A stretch of 30,257 nt of DNA, taken from assembly GCA_002005505.1 (NCBI GenBank), contig MVGU01001786.1:10001-40257 (forward strand), given 5' to 3'. Below, piece after piece: positions 10,517-19,544 of this stretch. The stretch is from Botryococcus braunii. Taxonomy: Eukaryota; Chlorophyta; Trebouxiophyceae. The position numbers and the translations under genes were made by a program. The notes beneath the pieces were generated by a model. The model saw only the letters and a list, made by a program, of their open reading frames with translations, was not told the origin of the DNA and made no database searches. Numbering within the stretch: the first letter of the stretch is position 1; each line of letters starts with the position of its first letter.

Positions 10517-10886
10517 TGTTGTATTGGATGAGTTATTTATGCCTTTCCCTCAGTGGAGTAATAGTGGCTATTCCGTCAGTGACAATAATAAATGACTAAT
10601 ATGGGCGAAACTACAAAGACTTCGTAGTTAGGAACAATTTGAATGAAGATAAAGATAACGCAAGTTACAGACACGTTTAGTGCAGGAAGGTAGTGGTGCT
10701 AGCACGGAGAGGCAAGGCACTTGTTTGGGACTTCACAAGCACTCCGGGTGTTTCCTTAAAGTTGCCCAATCAGTCCTTGATTGTTCATGTTCTAGACTCT
10801 ACTCTTCGTCACACAGTAGAGCGAACTTTGACTCACACCCTCCGTGCCGCCACTGCACAGGAATACGCCAAGCCCATAACCTAACA
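10517..10886 (+). repeat. Copia A 3' LTR (370 bp)
   Basis: Begins TGTTGTATTGG after the polypurine tract and ends CCTAACA, giving TG...CA ends with a TGTT/AACA inverted repeat. It aligns with copy B's LTR (19545-20558) except that it lacks both 322-bp modules (370 + 644 = 1014). An ATG reading frame here (10680 onward) is not a gene. Confidence 0.9.
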
Positions 10887-10905
10887 GTGTGTGTGCGCGT
10901 GCGCG

Positions 10906-11001
<96 letters not shown>

Positions 11002-11035
11002 TCCTCGCACACGTACAAACCCCCCCCCCCCGGGG
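10887..11035. repeat. (AC)n microsatellite and poly-C tract
   Basis: Starts GTGTGTGTGCGCGTGCGCGA, then a CA/AC run at about 10908-10998, then CGCATCCTCGCACACGTACAAA and 12 C residues (11020-11031) followed by GGGG. It abuts the 3' LTR end exactly. Open frames here are artefacts. Confidence 0.95.
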
Positions 11036-11509
11036 TGATGGAATGTAGGGATTTCCCGGCATTTCTGGACATTTCCCTTACCCCCTAGCCTAGGCGCACA
11101 TGTGGTGCACATGTCGTACGAGCAACGCGAGTACGCACGTGCCTAGCGTCTAGCCTTGGCTTCCTAGCCGTCGAATTCCATTGGATAGTTATGGACGTTA
11201 CTCTCATAGTAGGATTCTAGGATATTTTCTAGATACTATTGTAGAGGTTTGGTGGACTAGTGCGCTACCATTGGAGGAACGTGAACACACGATCACGAAC
11301 CACGGGAAGGAACGGATAGAGACGTAAGCCACGGGAAGACACGCACTCAGGTAATTTGGAAGCTTAGTAGACCACAAGTAGGGAGTGGAAGCTCCGTGAG
11401 GTGGGGGTTACTTGTAATTGGAAAGAGCGTCCAACTTGTCGGCCATCCGGCCTTGTCTCTCTCTCTCTCACAACTTGGAAATTCTCTCTAACTTGTGCAT
11501 TCTACGACA
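11036..11509 (+). repeat. Diverged LTR relic (gypsy-3-like)
   Basis: TGATGGAATGTAGGGATTTC and the following GGCATTTCTGGACATTT resemble the start of the gypsy-3 LTR at 12226 (TGTAACGGAATGCGAGGATT, GAGCATTTCGGGACATTT). Later stretches (CACAAG..., GTGGGGGTTACTTGTAA) also match in order. The length to a CA at 11509 (474 bp) is close to the 479-bp gypsy-3 LTR. The 3' edge is uncertain and no adjoining primer site is visible, so this may be an old solo LTR. Confidence 0.35.
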
Positions 11510-11576
11510 CCGGGTCTGCACATAGACACCCCTCCCACCTTTACACACCCACATGCACAGGTGTTGGCCTCGAATA

Positions 11577-12225
11577 TTAGGTAAGAGGGAGGGGGCACAC
11601 TTGCATGGAATTTAATTCCATCTCAAATTCTAAGGTTCCTTGAATGGGCTCTTCTGCATCCTCTGAGTGGCCATTGGTGATTTCTGTGACATCCGTTGTG
11701 CCGCTGGATTGCACACTTCCTGACTCAGGAAGGAGTTCTGAGGGCAATTGTGCCCTTGTGCCGCTGGGTTGCACACTTCCTGAGGGCAACTGCGCCACTG
11801 TCTCGCTGGGTTGCATGCTTTCTGAGGGCATGCCACACATTCTGGCCTTCTTAGAACAAGCGTCCTTGTCAGCCGGGTCTCTTTTGTTCGGCCTGTAAGT
11901 GCTCTGCTTGTCAGTGAATTGGTGCATGCACCGTACATTTCAGCTCTGTTCATTGCAGATTAATGGTAGTGGCAAATGGTGTTGAATGCATGCGTCCTAC
12001 ATCAAGCATGACGTGCATGGATATGATTGAGGTACAGTGGTAGGAAGGTTGGTGTGGGAGAGCGCACTTCTTGTTCTGTTTTCCAGCATTGAATGTTGTT
12101 ATCGCCATCATGCAAGCCAGGGTGTCAGGGGCCATGGATGCTCGTTCCTTGGTCTTCAAAGAGCCTGCCTTGCTGAAGGAGCGCTCAACGGGGGCTGCAC
12201 ATGGATGTGCTCCCAGCACCCGTCT
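11577..12225 (-). pseudogene. hAT-family transposase, C-terminal fragment
   Basis: On the minus strand 12225-12079 reads HPCAAPVERSFSKAGSLKTK then ERASMAPDTLACMMAITTF. This is the hAT C-terminal dimerisation region (A-x-E-R-x-F-S-x-A-G). Upstream coding is cut off at 12225 by the gypsy-3 LTR, so no DDE core is in the window. A possible last exon runs 11892-11577 after acceptor CACTTACAG. Joining it to a donor at 12067 (AA|GTGCGC, weak) keeps phase, giving a tail with PSGSVQPSGT-type repeats and an acidic end. Repeats of 42-60 bp (11698-11835) underlie this tail. The hAT homology is solid by motif; the last exon is inference. Confidence 0.6.
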
Positions 12226-12704
12226 TGTAACGGAATGCGAGGATTTCCGAGCATTTCGGGACATTTGCGGGAGACGCCCTTTGGCGCCATACTGCACGCC
12301 CGTGGGAGCCACGTGGTTAGCCGCTCGAACGAGAGTAGCACCTTCCGTCGGTGATGGTTGCTTACGCCATGCATAGTTGGCACTCCGTCATTGCGTGTGT
12401 TTGATGACAATAGTTGTCACCGTTAGCACGCCAGCGAGTGGACGATCTAGAGCTCTCACGAAGGATAGAGGGACAGAAGTCGTACATGGGCCGAGTCCGA
12501 ATCATAGGCGTCCCCTTGGCTAGGAACCCGCGTGCCGAGTAGATTAACACGAGAGGACAGAACTGGAGAAACCACAAGGGTAAGCTGTGTGGTGGGGTGG
12601 TTCTTGTAAACGCTTGCTTGCCCCAAGTGACGGACCTCGTGTCGCGCCTCGTTCCTTGCTCCCCTCCTGCCTTACTTCCTTATAAATTCCGCTGAGTTAT
12701 TACA
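12226..12704 (+). repeat. Gypsy-3 5' LTR (479 bp)
   Basis: Begins TGTAACGGAATGCG exactly where the hAT reading frame breaks and ends TTATTACA two bases before the primer site. A TATAAATT near 12681 sits close to the 3' end, a plausible promoter TATA box. No second copy is in the window to confirm the ends. Confidence 0.7.
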
Positions 12705-12706
12705 TT

Positions 12707-12718
12707 TGGTATCGGCGA
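12707..12718 (+). promoter_or_regulatory. Gypsy-3 primer binding site
   Basis: TGGTATCGGCGA follows the LTR by 2 nt. The same 12 bases follow the 5' LTRs of gypsy-2 (21405-21416) and gypsy-1 (minus, 18644-18633), after which the three sequences diverge. The first seven bases match the 3' end of initiator tRNA-Met (TGGTATC), the rest do not. Confidence 0.75.
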
Positions 12719-12780
12719 AAGCCGTTATCAATCCTTTGGGGTTTTCGATCAAGTTGTTGGAAGTTGGCAGATGCCGATGC

Positions 12781-13006
12781 TGTTATGGCAATCAGCGGAA
12801 GAGTATTTGACTGAGGCAAAGAGATCCGTTCATGAAGACGAAGATAGCGACTGATTACAATGCGTGAAGTTCTCGTCTTAAATGCGACGCAGAGCGGCCA
12901 ATTGTAGAATGTACGCGTTCATCTAAGTATATATGAAAACCAGAGAGAACTGTACGGGATCTCCCCATGCACGCATATGAAGTACAAGGTAATGGTTGTC
13001 TTTACA
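12781..13006 (-). repeat. Gypsy-1 3' LTR (226 bp)
   Basis: Plus-strand TGTTATGGC...GTCTTTACA, i.e. TGTAAAGAC...CCATAACA in element orientation. It matches 18646-18871 except G/A in GGCCAATTGTAG. The minus strand carries TCATATATACTT, a candidate TATA box. Confidence 0.95.
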
Positions 13007-13020
13007 TTCCCTCCCCCTTG
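13007..13020 (-). promoter_or_regulatory. Gypsy-1 polypurine tract
   Basis: In element orientation CAAGGGGGAGGGAA immediately precedes the 3' LTR TGTAAAG, the expected plus-strand primer position. Confidence 0.8.
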
Positions 13021-13596
13021 GAATGAAGATGACGGGCAAGGGCCCTTCTTCATGAAACGCAGATCATGAAGATAGATAAAAAAGGCAAAGGAAACCCTTC
13101 CGATCTTGCGCAATTAACCCACACACATCGGGTCAATTACAAGTTGCAGAGAGACAAGACATTGGAAGATACTCCAGGCAGGGAAAAGAGGAACAATTCC
13201 CTCCAGTAGCACAGAAGATGGCCTTTAAGGGCCTTCCCTTCCAATAGAAAGTCGCATCTAGGGAAGAACTGTCCACCACTATAAGTTGATTCCAAGGGGC
13301 ATGGCTCCCAAGTACATCATTCAACCCAAGTACATCATTCAACCCAAGTACAGTAGAACAGTAAGCCAGAAAAATAAGGTACAGTGTACCTTATGCTGTA
13401 CTGTGTGTTGTACTGCTTTTTGAAAGAGGGTCCACAGAGCCTAATTGCAAGGCAACAAACACCATAAGGAGTACCCTCCCAGCCCCAAACCCTCCCAACC
13501 CAGAACCCACCCTCCCAAGTCTAAGCGCAGCCGCAGTACAGAGACCCATGCGGCGAAGATCCAGGCTGCCAAGAGGAAATCATTGCTCCAGCAAGG
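13021..13596. other. Gypsy-1 3' untranslated region with short repeats
   Basis: No gene. Contains 2.5 tandem copies of the 18-mer CCCAAGTACATCATTCAA (13307-13352) and a 21-bp near-perfect palindrome ATAAGGTACA-G-TGTACCTTAT (13374-13394). These lie between the pol stop and the polypurine tract of the minus-strand element. Confidence 0.7.
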
Positions 13597-14532
13597 TCAT
13601 GGCAGTACTGGCGCAGCCGCGATAAGGTCTGTCAGGTGCCTGACATTCCGAAGCGCCTCCCAGGAATTATCATGATCTGACCAGCCTTTCCATTTCACAA
13701 GAAAGCGCCAAGAGCGTCCAAATTTCCTCTTGCCCAGGATGGTCTCCACTTCATAGTAATCTCCTTGTCTGCCTGTATACAAAGGACCTGGGTTTGTAGG
13801 TTCTGCAGTAGGGTTAGTGGACGATACGTATGGCTTCAATTGAGACACATGAAAAACAGGGTGAATCCTAAAATCAGCAGGCAATTCCAGCTTAAATGCA
13901 TTCACACCTACAGCTTCCAGGATACAGAAGGGGCCCATATACTTAGCTGATAGTTTAGAGGACAACCCAGGAGGGAGCTGGTTTTGGCGCACAGCCAATA
14001 ACACTGAATCTCCAACCTGGAAAGGATGATCCCTCCTCTTCCTGTCAGCATAGTATTTCTGGCGCTGTTGGGAAGATGAAATATTAGATTTGGCACTATG
14101 CAAAGCCTTCTGCAAGTCCCCCACATATTCAGCAACGGCGGGCACCGACGAGCGCGTAGGAACAGCAGTGGACAAAGGCGTAAGTGGGTTTCTGCCATGG
14201 TTCAGGAAAAAGGGGCTATGCTGAGTAGTGGCCTGTACTGAATTATTGTAAGCGAATTCCACAATGGCCAAATACTTGCACCAATCATCTTGCCTGGGAC
14301 CCACAAACCCTCTCAGCATGTCTTCAACGGTCCTATTAGCCCTCTCAGTCTGACCGTCGGTCTGAGGGTGGTACGCAGTAGACATATTCAGTTGCGTGCC
14401 GAGTAACGACATGAATGCCTTCCAAAAATGACTAGTAAACCTAGGGTCTCTGTCAGATACAAGGGAAGTAGGCATGCCAAACCGTCTAAATACTGTGTCA
14501 ATGAAGATCTGAGCCAACTGAGGTGCATTCAC
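13597..14532 (-). pseudogene. pol: Gypsy-1 pol, 3' part: integrase core and chromodomain
   Basis: Same frame as 14536-17505, separated from it by one TAA (14538-14536). It is the downstream part of one polyprotein, not a separate gene. It has the second integrase Asp (VSDRDPRF, Asp at residue 27 from 14532), catalytic Glu (DGQTERANR, residue 63), the C-terminal integrase domain (VGDSVLLAVRQNQLPPGLSS), the conserved HPVFHVSQLKPYV, and a C-terminal chromodomain (YEVETILGKRKFGRSWRFLV, KWKGWSDHDNSWEAL). The chromodomain marks a chromovirus; in that group it is thought to guide integration to particular chromatin. An apparent GTG start at 14532 is not real. Confidence 0.93.
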
Positions 14533-14535
14533 AGT

Positions 14536-17505
14536 TTAAGAACAAGGCGCTAAGACAATCAACTTGGTCAAACGATCGACAAAGACTACGATGGAGTCAT
14601 GTCCACAGCACAATGGCAGGTCTGTCACCAGATCCAAAGAAACACTCTCCCAAGGCGACTCTGGTACAGGCAAGGGCTGCAACAATCCAAAAGGTACTTT
14701 GCTAGTCCCCTTCATCCGTTGACAGCTAGTGCACTCTCTGCAGTACCGACGTACAGCAGACAACATGGCTGGCCAATAGAAGAACCTGCACACTTGCTCA
14801 GCAGTCTTGTGAGCGCCCAAATGGCCTGAAAAAGGTGTGCTGTGACACTCTGCTAGGATCCTCTCCCTCACAGGGCCTTCTGAAACATAAATCTTGTCAT
14901 GCTCGGTATACAGCAACCCCCTTTTCCAACTCACGGTTCCCTGATCCAACAAAGCAGGGACCTGTGGATCATTTTCATAACCCTTACTCAACTCTTCCAA
15001 CAAGGTGTCTGACACAAGAGAGGAGACATGCAGAGTAGCTAAGTCTGCGCGCCGACTCAACGCGTCCGCGACCACATTATCAGTACCTTTGACATATCTA
15101 ATGTCAGGCATGAACCTCATAATGTCAGTCAAAAAGCGCTCTTGTCGATCAGTACGCGTCGGTGCAGTTAAGAGGAATTTTAAAGCTTTTTGGTCAGTGT
15201 ACACAGTAAACTTCCCCCCAATCAGCAAATGCTTCCACTTACCCAGGGGGTGTACAAGGGCCAATAATTCTCTGTCATATGGAGCCAACTTTCGCTCACT
15301 GGGCTGCAGTTTCCTAGACTCAAAGGCGATCGGCTGCAGTCCCTTACCTTGATCTTGCTGTAACACACACCCAATAGCAAAGGCAGATGCATCCACATGC
15401 ACGACAAAAGGTTTTTGCAAGTCTGGTGGGAGCAAACAAGGAGCAGTACACATCAGATGTTTCAATTCACGGAAAGCCTTCTCATGCAAGTCATCCCATT
15501 GCCATGGAGCATCCTTTTTAAACAACTCAGTAAGAGGGAAGGCAACATGAGCAAAGTGGTCTGCAAATGTATCATAGAACTGTAGAAGACCCATGAACGA
15601 ACGAAGTTCAGACACACAGGTAGGGGTGGGCCAATTCATGATAGCCTCAACCTTCTTCGGGTCCACCCTCACTCCCTCACTGGAAATGACATGCCCCAAA
15701 TACTCCACCTCGGGTGCGCAAAACAAACACTTGGAGCGTTTACAGAAAAACTGATGGTCTCGTAGTGCCTGAAGTACAAGTCTCAAGTGTTGCAAGTGTT
15801 CCTCAAAAGACTTACTATATATGAGGATGTCATCTAAATAAACCAGCACAAACCTGTCTAAGTACGGCGCCAGAACAGTATTCATCACGTATTGAAACGT
15901 TGCCGGGGCGTTTGTCAGACCAAAGGGCATCACAGTAAATTCATAGTGACCATACTTTGTCTTAAAAGCAGTCTTCTCTATACTATTCTCATGCATACGG
16001 ATCTGGTGGTACCCAGAGGCTAAGTCAAGTTTAGTAAAGAGCTTACTACCACACAACTGCTCGAACATTTCCTCGATACGTGGCAACGGGTGTTGGTTTC
16101 TTATAGTCAATTTGTTTAGAGCGCGATAGTCAATACACAACCGCCAACCACCGTCCTTCTTGGGGACAAAAAGGATGGGAGCACCGTAAGGACTAGAGCT
16201 GGGCCTGATGTACCCTCGTTCCAGCAACTCCTGCAGCTGTGCCCTAAGCTCAGCAAGCTGAGCTCCCGACAGCGGGTAAATGCGGGAGGCAGGAGGTCGA
16301 GCACCAGGTTCCAGGTGGATTTCGTGGTCTCCGACTCGAGGTGGTGGAAGACTGTCAGGCAAGCCTGATAGGACATCCGAGAACTCCTGCAACAAGTCCT
16401 CCAACCCCGGCTGGGCATGTATTGGTTCAGAATCCCGTTGTACAGGTTTCAACTTGAGCACGTACAATTCTGTCAAATCAGAAGCAAATCTATCCAACTC
16501 TATGGCAGAAATCACATATTTAGGCGCATCAGAACGCTGACTACCCACCAAAACATGTGTGCTTTCACCATCAACAAGACAAACAGTGTTCAAGCGCCAA
16601 TTTACACATGGATTAAACGCTGTCAACCAGGGCTTTCCTAACACAACATCATAGGTATGCAGCTCTGTAGGCAAACAATCCACTCGGAACTGAAACGACC
16701 CCACAGACAAGTCAACTGCACACACCTGATCAGTTACCTTGGCTCTACCATCAGCGAGGTTCACTGTCAACAACGAGTTGAGAGGCATAGTGGGTAAAAC
16801 AAGAGCATGCATAAACTCTTCACTCACAAAATTAGCTATAGCACCACTATCCAATAGCACCCTACATGCAACACCCTGCACCAATCCCTCAAACTGGATA
16901 CACGTATGTGACAACTCAGGAGTCGCTACAGTAAAATCTGCGCTCATCTGTGCAATATGATGAAGGGGCTGATAGGTGAGTTTACTAGGTACAGCTACAA
17001 GCCTAGTAATGACAGACACCTCAACCATGTCCCGCCCGAAAACACTCTTAACAGTGGGAGGCGCTTGAATCGCAGTAGATTCTCCCCATAACTGCAGTAG
17101 AGATGTCCAAGGGATAACGATGGTCGCATGGCGTTGCTCCTGCAGTTCTGGCCCTACAGCCTCCCCACCTGTGGACCTGGGGCAAAGCAGTGTTACCCTA
17201 TCCCCGGGAAGGGCCCGTGTAATCACTCTTTCCCAAGCCATGGGAGCAGCTTCAGAACTCAAGGAAACAACCAACTCATGGGATCCATCAACATGCGTCT
17301 CTCTACCCTCACACTGCTCACAAGCAGGGGTGATCAGCCCAAAAGGGGGTTCAGACACAGGCAAGCGTTGCGAACTCGTCACATGAGTCACAACACTCTC
17401 AGAAAAGGTGCGTAGGTAGGTAACAAACTCGTCAAACGCGGGAAGAACCGGGATCCCTGTTTGAATCTCCATGGTACCAACACCTGTCACACCCCACAGC
17501 CACAC
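14536..17505 (-). pseudogene. pol: Gypsy-1 pol: protease, RT, RNase H, integrase N-terminus
   Basis: Open from the tandem stops that end gag (TAA TAG, 17511-17506) to TAA 14538-14536. First ATG in frame is at 17472. Residues counted from 17505: protease [10 protein letters not shown] (218-226); reverse transcriptase LDLASGYHQ (493-501) and YLDD (556-559); RNase H Asp 704 (HVDAS), Glu 746, Asp 771 (TDQKAL) and DALSRR; integrase zinc ligands His888, His895, Cys925, Cys928; first catalytic Asp 958 (SLDLVTDLP). Protease-RT-RNase H-integrase order is Ty3/gypsy. It is in the same frame as gag but behind two stops, so it needs readthrough, re-initiation or a repaired sequence. The final TAA interrupts the integrase. 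Confidence 0.95.
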
Positions 17506-17508
17506 CTA

Positions 17509-18583
17509 TTAGGCAGCCGTTTTGTTTTTTACTTTTCTCATTTCAGGGTGTAAGACCCAGCATGCATCGACATTATGTCCGGGTTTGCCGCAATGGGGGC
17601 AGGTAGGCTTATTAGCCTCCTTAGCCGGGGGAGAAGGTGTGGGTTTGGTCTGGGATCCTCCGGAGGGAAACCCCTTCTGCCCGCCACCCTGAGGAGGGAC
17701 ACTTGCATGCAGATCAGATACTGCAACTGCAAGTGTGAACACCTCTTCCAGCGTCTGCGGACCCTGCACCGTAATCGCCCTGCGCAGGTCATCCCGACAC
17801 CCACGCTTAAACACAAACATTAACATCGCATCTGACAAGCAGTCAGGTGCTTTGGCCCTACACGCATTGAAATGCGCAACATACTCCCTCATGGACCGTT
17901 TTCCTTGTCTCATGACAAGAAAAGGCTCAAAGTAAGTATCCGTCAGCTCCACTGGTCGGACGGCCTCCTGTAAAGCCTGCATGTATGCGTGGAACGTTGC
18001 CAATTCCACGGCTTGCCCTTTAGCTGCCAATTGAGTCCGTGAGACGAGCCAATCAAGAGCCTTGCCCCGTAGGAACATACTGGCCATATCAACGGCTACG
18101 TCTCCTGACAGATCTACACGATTCACACGCAAGTACGTACGAACTTGCAGAAAATGGGCATCCAACATGTCAGGATCTCCATAATACAACATGGGTTCAG
18201 GAAACTTGGTCTTCACAGCCGAGATGGGAACTTCCCTCAAGGTGGGGTCCGGAACCACAGGAGACGGTGCTGGGAAGACCATTCCACGCGAGCGCATCTC
18301 TGCTAGAAGAGATGCATCACTTAGACGGCTTGCATCTTGCACCACAGCACTGCCTGGGCGGCTCTCCGCCTCCTCATCAGTGGTGTCGTAAGTGGCTCCC
18401 GGGTCAAAGCCCCGAGCCAGCATCGACTCATATAAAGGTTTGGAAACAAAAGTAGACACATCTACACGCTCAGGATCAACAAAATTTCGGCCCTGAAGTA
18501 GGGATTCCAGCAGGAACCATCTGCTTCCTAGGCGTCGTAAAACTGACCCGCTTGCGCGGAGCCCCTGTCCTGGTTCGTCTCAT
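17509..18583 (-). pseudogene. gag: Gypsy-1 gag, with a 5' frameshift
   Basis: The open frame 18459-17509 starts at GTG and is clearly not the true N-terminus. An ATG at 18583-18581 opens another frame (MRRTRTGAPRKRVSFTTPRK, then MVPAGIPTSGPKF) that reads naturally into the main frame (VDPERVDVSTF) if one T is dropped from the TTTT run near 18481-18484. Downstream are a Gag core (FPEPMLYYGDPDMLDAHFLQ, ALDWL, SMREYVAHFNACR) and zinc knuckle CPHCGKPGHNVDAC near the end. It terminates with TAA immediately followed by TAG. Gag forms the particle shell and binds element RNA. The frameshift may be a mutation or a homopolymer error. Confidence 0.85.
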
Positions 18584-18632
18584 CACAAACGCACCTAAGC
18601 CAAAGAAACAAGAAGATCAAGCGACAACTATG

Positions 18633-18644
18633 TCGCCGATACCA
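18633..18644 (-). promoter_or_regulatory. Gypsy-1 primer binding site
   Basis: In element orientation TGGTATCGGCGA begins 1 nt after the 5' LTR end. It is the same 12-mer as in gypsy-2 and gypsy-3. Confidence 0.8.
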
Positions 18645-18645
18645 G

Positions 18646-18871
18646 TGTTATGGCAATCAGCGGAAGAGTATTTGACTGAGGCAAAGAGATCCGTTCATGA
18701 AGACGAAGATAGCGACTGATTACAATGCGTGAAGTTCTCGTCTTAAATGCGACGCAGAGCGGCCAATTATAGAATGTACGCGTTCATCTAAGTATATATG
18801 AAAACCAGAGAGAACTGTACGGGATCTCCCCATGCACGCATATGAAGTACAAGGTAATGGTTGTCTTTACA
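18646..18871 (-). repeat. Gypsy-1 5' LTR (226 bp)
   Basis: Partner of 12781-13006, followed on the plus strand by the target duplication GATGC (18872-18876). Confidence 0.95.
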
Positions 18872-18906
18872 GATGCAAGGATCTAACTTTGGGATGCCCC
18901 TCGTAG

Positions 18907-19544
18907 ATGAGCTCGGTGACATCAGATAGGTTTAAAAACCTTTCTGAGGACGACCGAAGCCTTTTGGAAGGTTCTTTGCGGGAAGGCTTCGAGGTTACGG
19001 ATTTGTTAGAGGAGGACGTCGATTCCATGAACCCGATCGCCCCTACAACCGAGGGATCGGAAGGCAAAAGGAAGAAACGCCCCTTGTCAAAGGATGAAAT
19101 TGAAGAATACATTAACACGTTAGTCGAACAAAAGTTGGAGGCTCGGCAGGCTGAGGCCCAAGCACCGATCCTCAAACCGGTGCAAGTGCGTGCTGCCCCT
19201 CCTTCTCTCTTTAACGGAAAACGTGGAAGTTTTATGTTTTTTGCACGGAAATTGGCATCATATGCTAAACTCACAAACGTGCCTGATGCTAAGTGGGTTG
19301 CTTTGGCAGTTCAACACTTGGAAGAAAGACCTCTTAAAGTGTGGGATGCTTTTGTGCGTAAGTGGCAAAAAGAGGGAGGAGAGGAAGATGCCATAGAGTG
19401 GGAAGACTTTAAAGCTTTTATGTCCAAAAGATATGATGCCACCGACACAGTAGCAATAGCAAGACAAAAGCTTGACAAAGTATACCAAGGGAATGAAAGT
19501 GTGGAGAGGTACATTGAAAGATTTGTTGCTTTGCTTTCGGATAT
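18907..19544 (+). pseudogene. gag: Gypsy-3 gag, 5' part, cut by copia B
   Basis: ATG 18907 opens 212 codons before the copia B LTR (19545). The N-terminus is acidic, with a basic patch EGKRKKRPLSKDEIEEYI and a helical stretch EEYINTLVEQKLEARQAEA. The Gag core has WVALAVQHLEERPLKVWDAF and LDKVYQGNESVERYIERF. The last block nearly matches gypsy-2 Gag (LDSVYQGNESVEKYVERF), so the two belong to related lineages. An upstream frame (MPMQGSNFGMPLVDELGDIR, from ATG 12771, now split by gypsy-1) ends at TAG 18925-18927, overlapping the start of this frame, and may be the original N-terminus behind a one-base shift. No zinc knuckle is retained. Confidence 0.8.

Larger units (their letters stand above)
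4141..10886 (+). mobile_element. Ty1/copia LTR retrotransposon, copy A
   Basis: Nearly complete element: 5' LTR remnant (4141-4488), primer site (4489-4505), ORF1 (4555-5052), gag-pol (5099-10498), polypurine tract and 370-bp 3' LTR (10517-10886). Domain order protease, integrase, reverse transcriptase, RNase H defines Ty1/copia (Pseudoviridae-like). The 5' LTR lacks its TG start and upstream part. The two LTRs also differ in structure, because the 5' one has a 322-bp module that the 3' one lacks. No target duplication can be assigned. It is over 99% identical to copy B (27511-29880). The nonsense codon and frameshift pair in gag-pol make this copy non-autonomous. Confidence 0.93.
12781..18871 (-). 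mobile_element. Ty3/gypsy chromovirus 1, complete (6,091 bp)
   Basis: Minus-strand element with both LTRs (226 bp each, one mismatch seen), flanked by a perfect 5-bp duplication GATGC (12776-12780 and 18872-18876). Order from the right: 5' LTR 18646-18871, primer site 18633-18644, gag 17509-18583, pol 13597-17505 with chromodomain, polypurine tract 13007-13019, 3' LTR 12781-13006. It sits in the leader of gypsy-3. LTR near-identity indicates a recent insertion. Several stops and one frameshift make this copy defective unless they are sequence errors. Confidence 0.95.
12226..19544 (+). mobile_element. Ty3/gypsy element 3, 5' part (host of nested insertions)
   Basis: LTR (12226-12704), primer site (12707-12718), short leader, then gag (18907-19544). 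Gypsy-1 lies in the leader (12781-18871 plus a duplicated GATGC). The element is cut at 19545 by copia B, and its pol and 3' LTR are not in the window. It entered the hAT fragment at 12225/12226, with candidate target duplication CGTCT (12221-12225) whose partner would lie beyond the window. Confidence 0.8.

Noticed and set aside
10792..11112. Cys/Val or Thr/His repeat proteins on both strands
   Set aside because: Translations of the AC repeat; they also cross the LTR edge and poly-C.
13445..13675. Plus-strand 76-aa Pro/Ser/Lys-rich frame
   Set aside because: Lies in the gypsy-1 3' UTR and overlaps antisense pol; no motif or conservation evidence.
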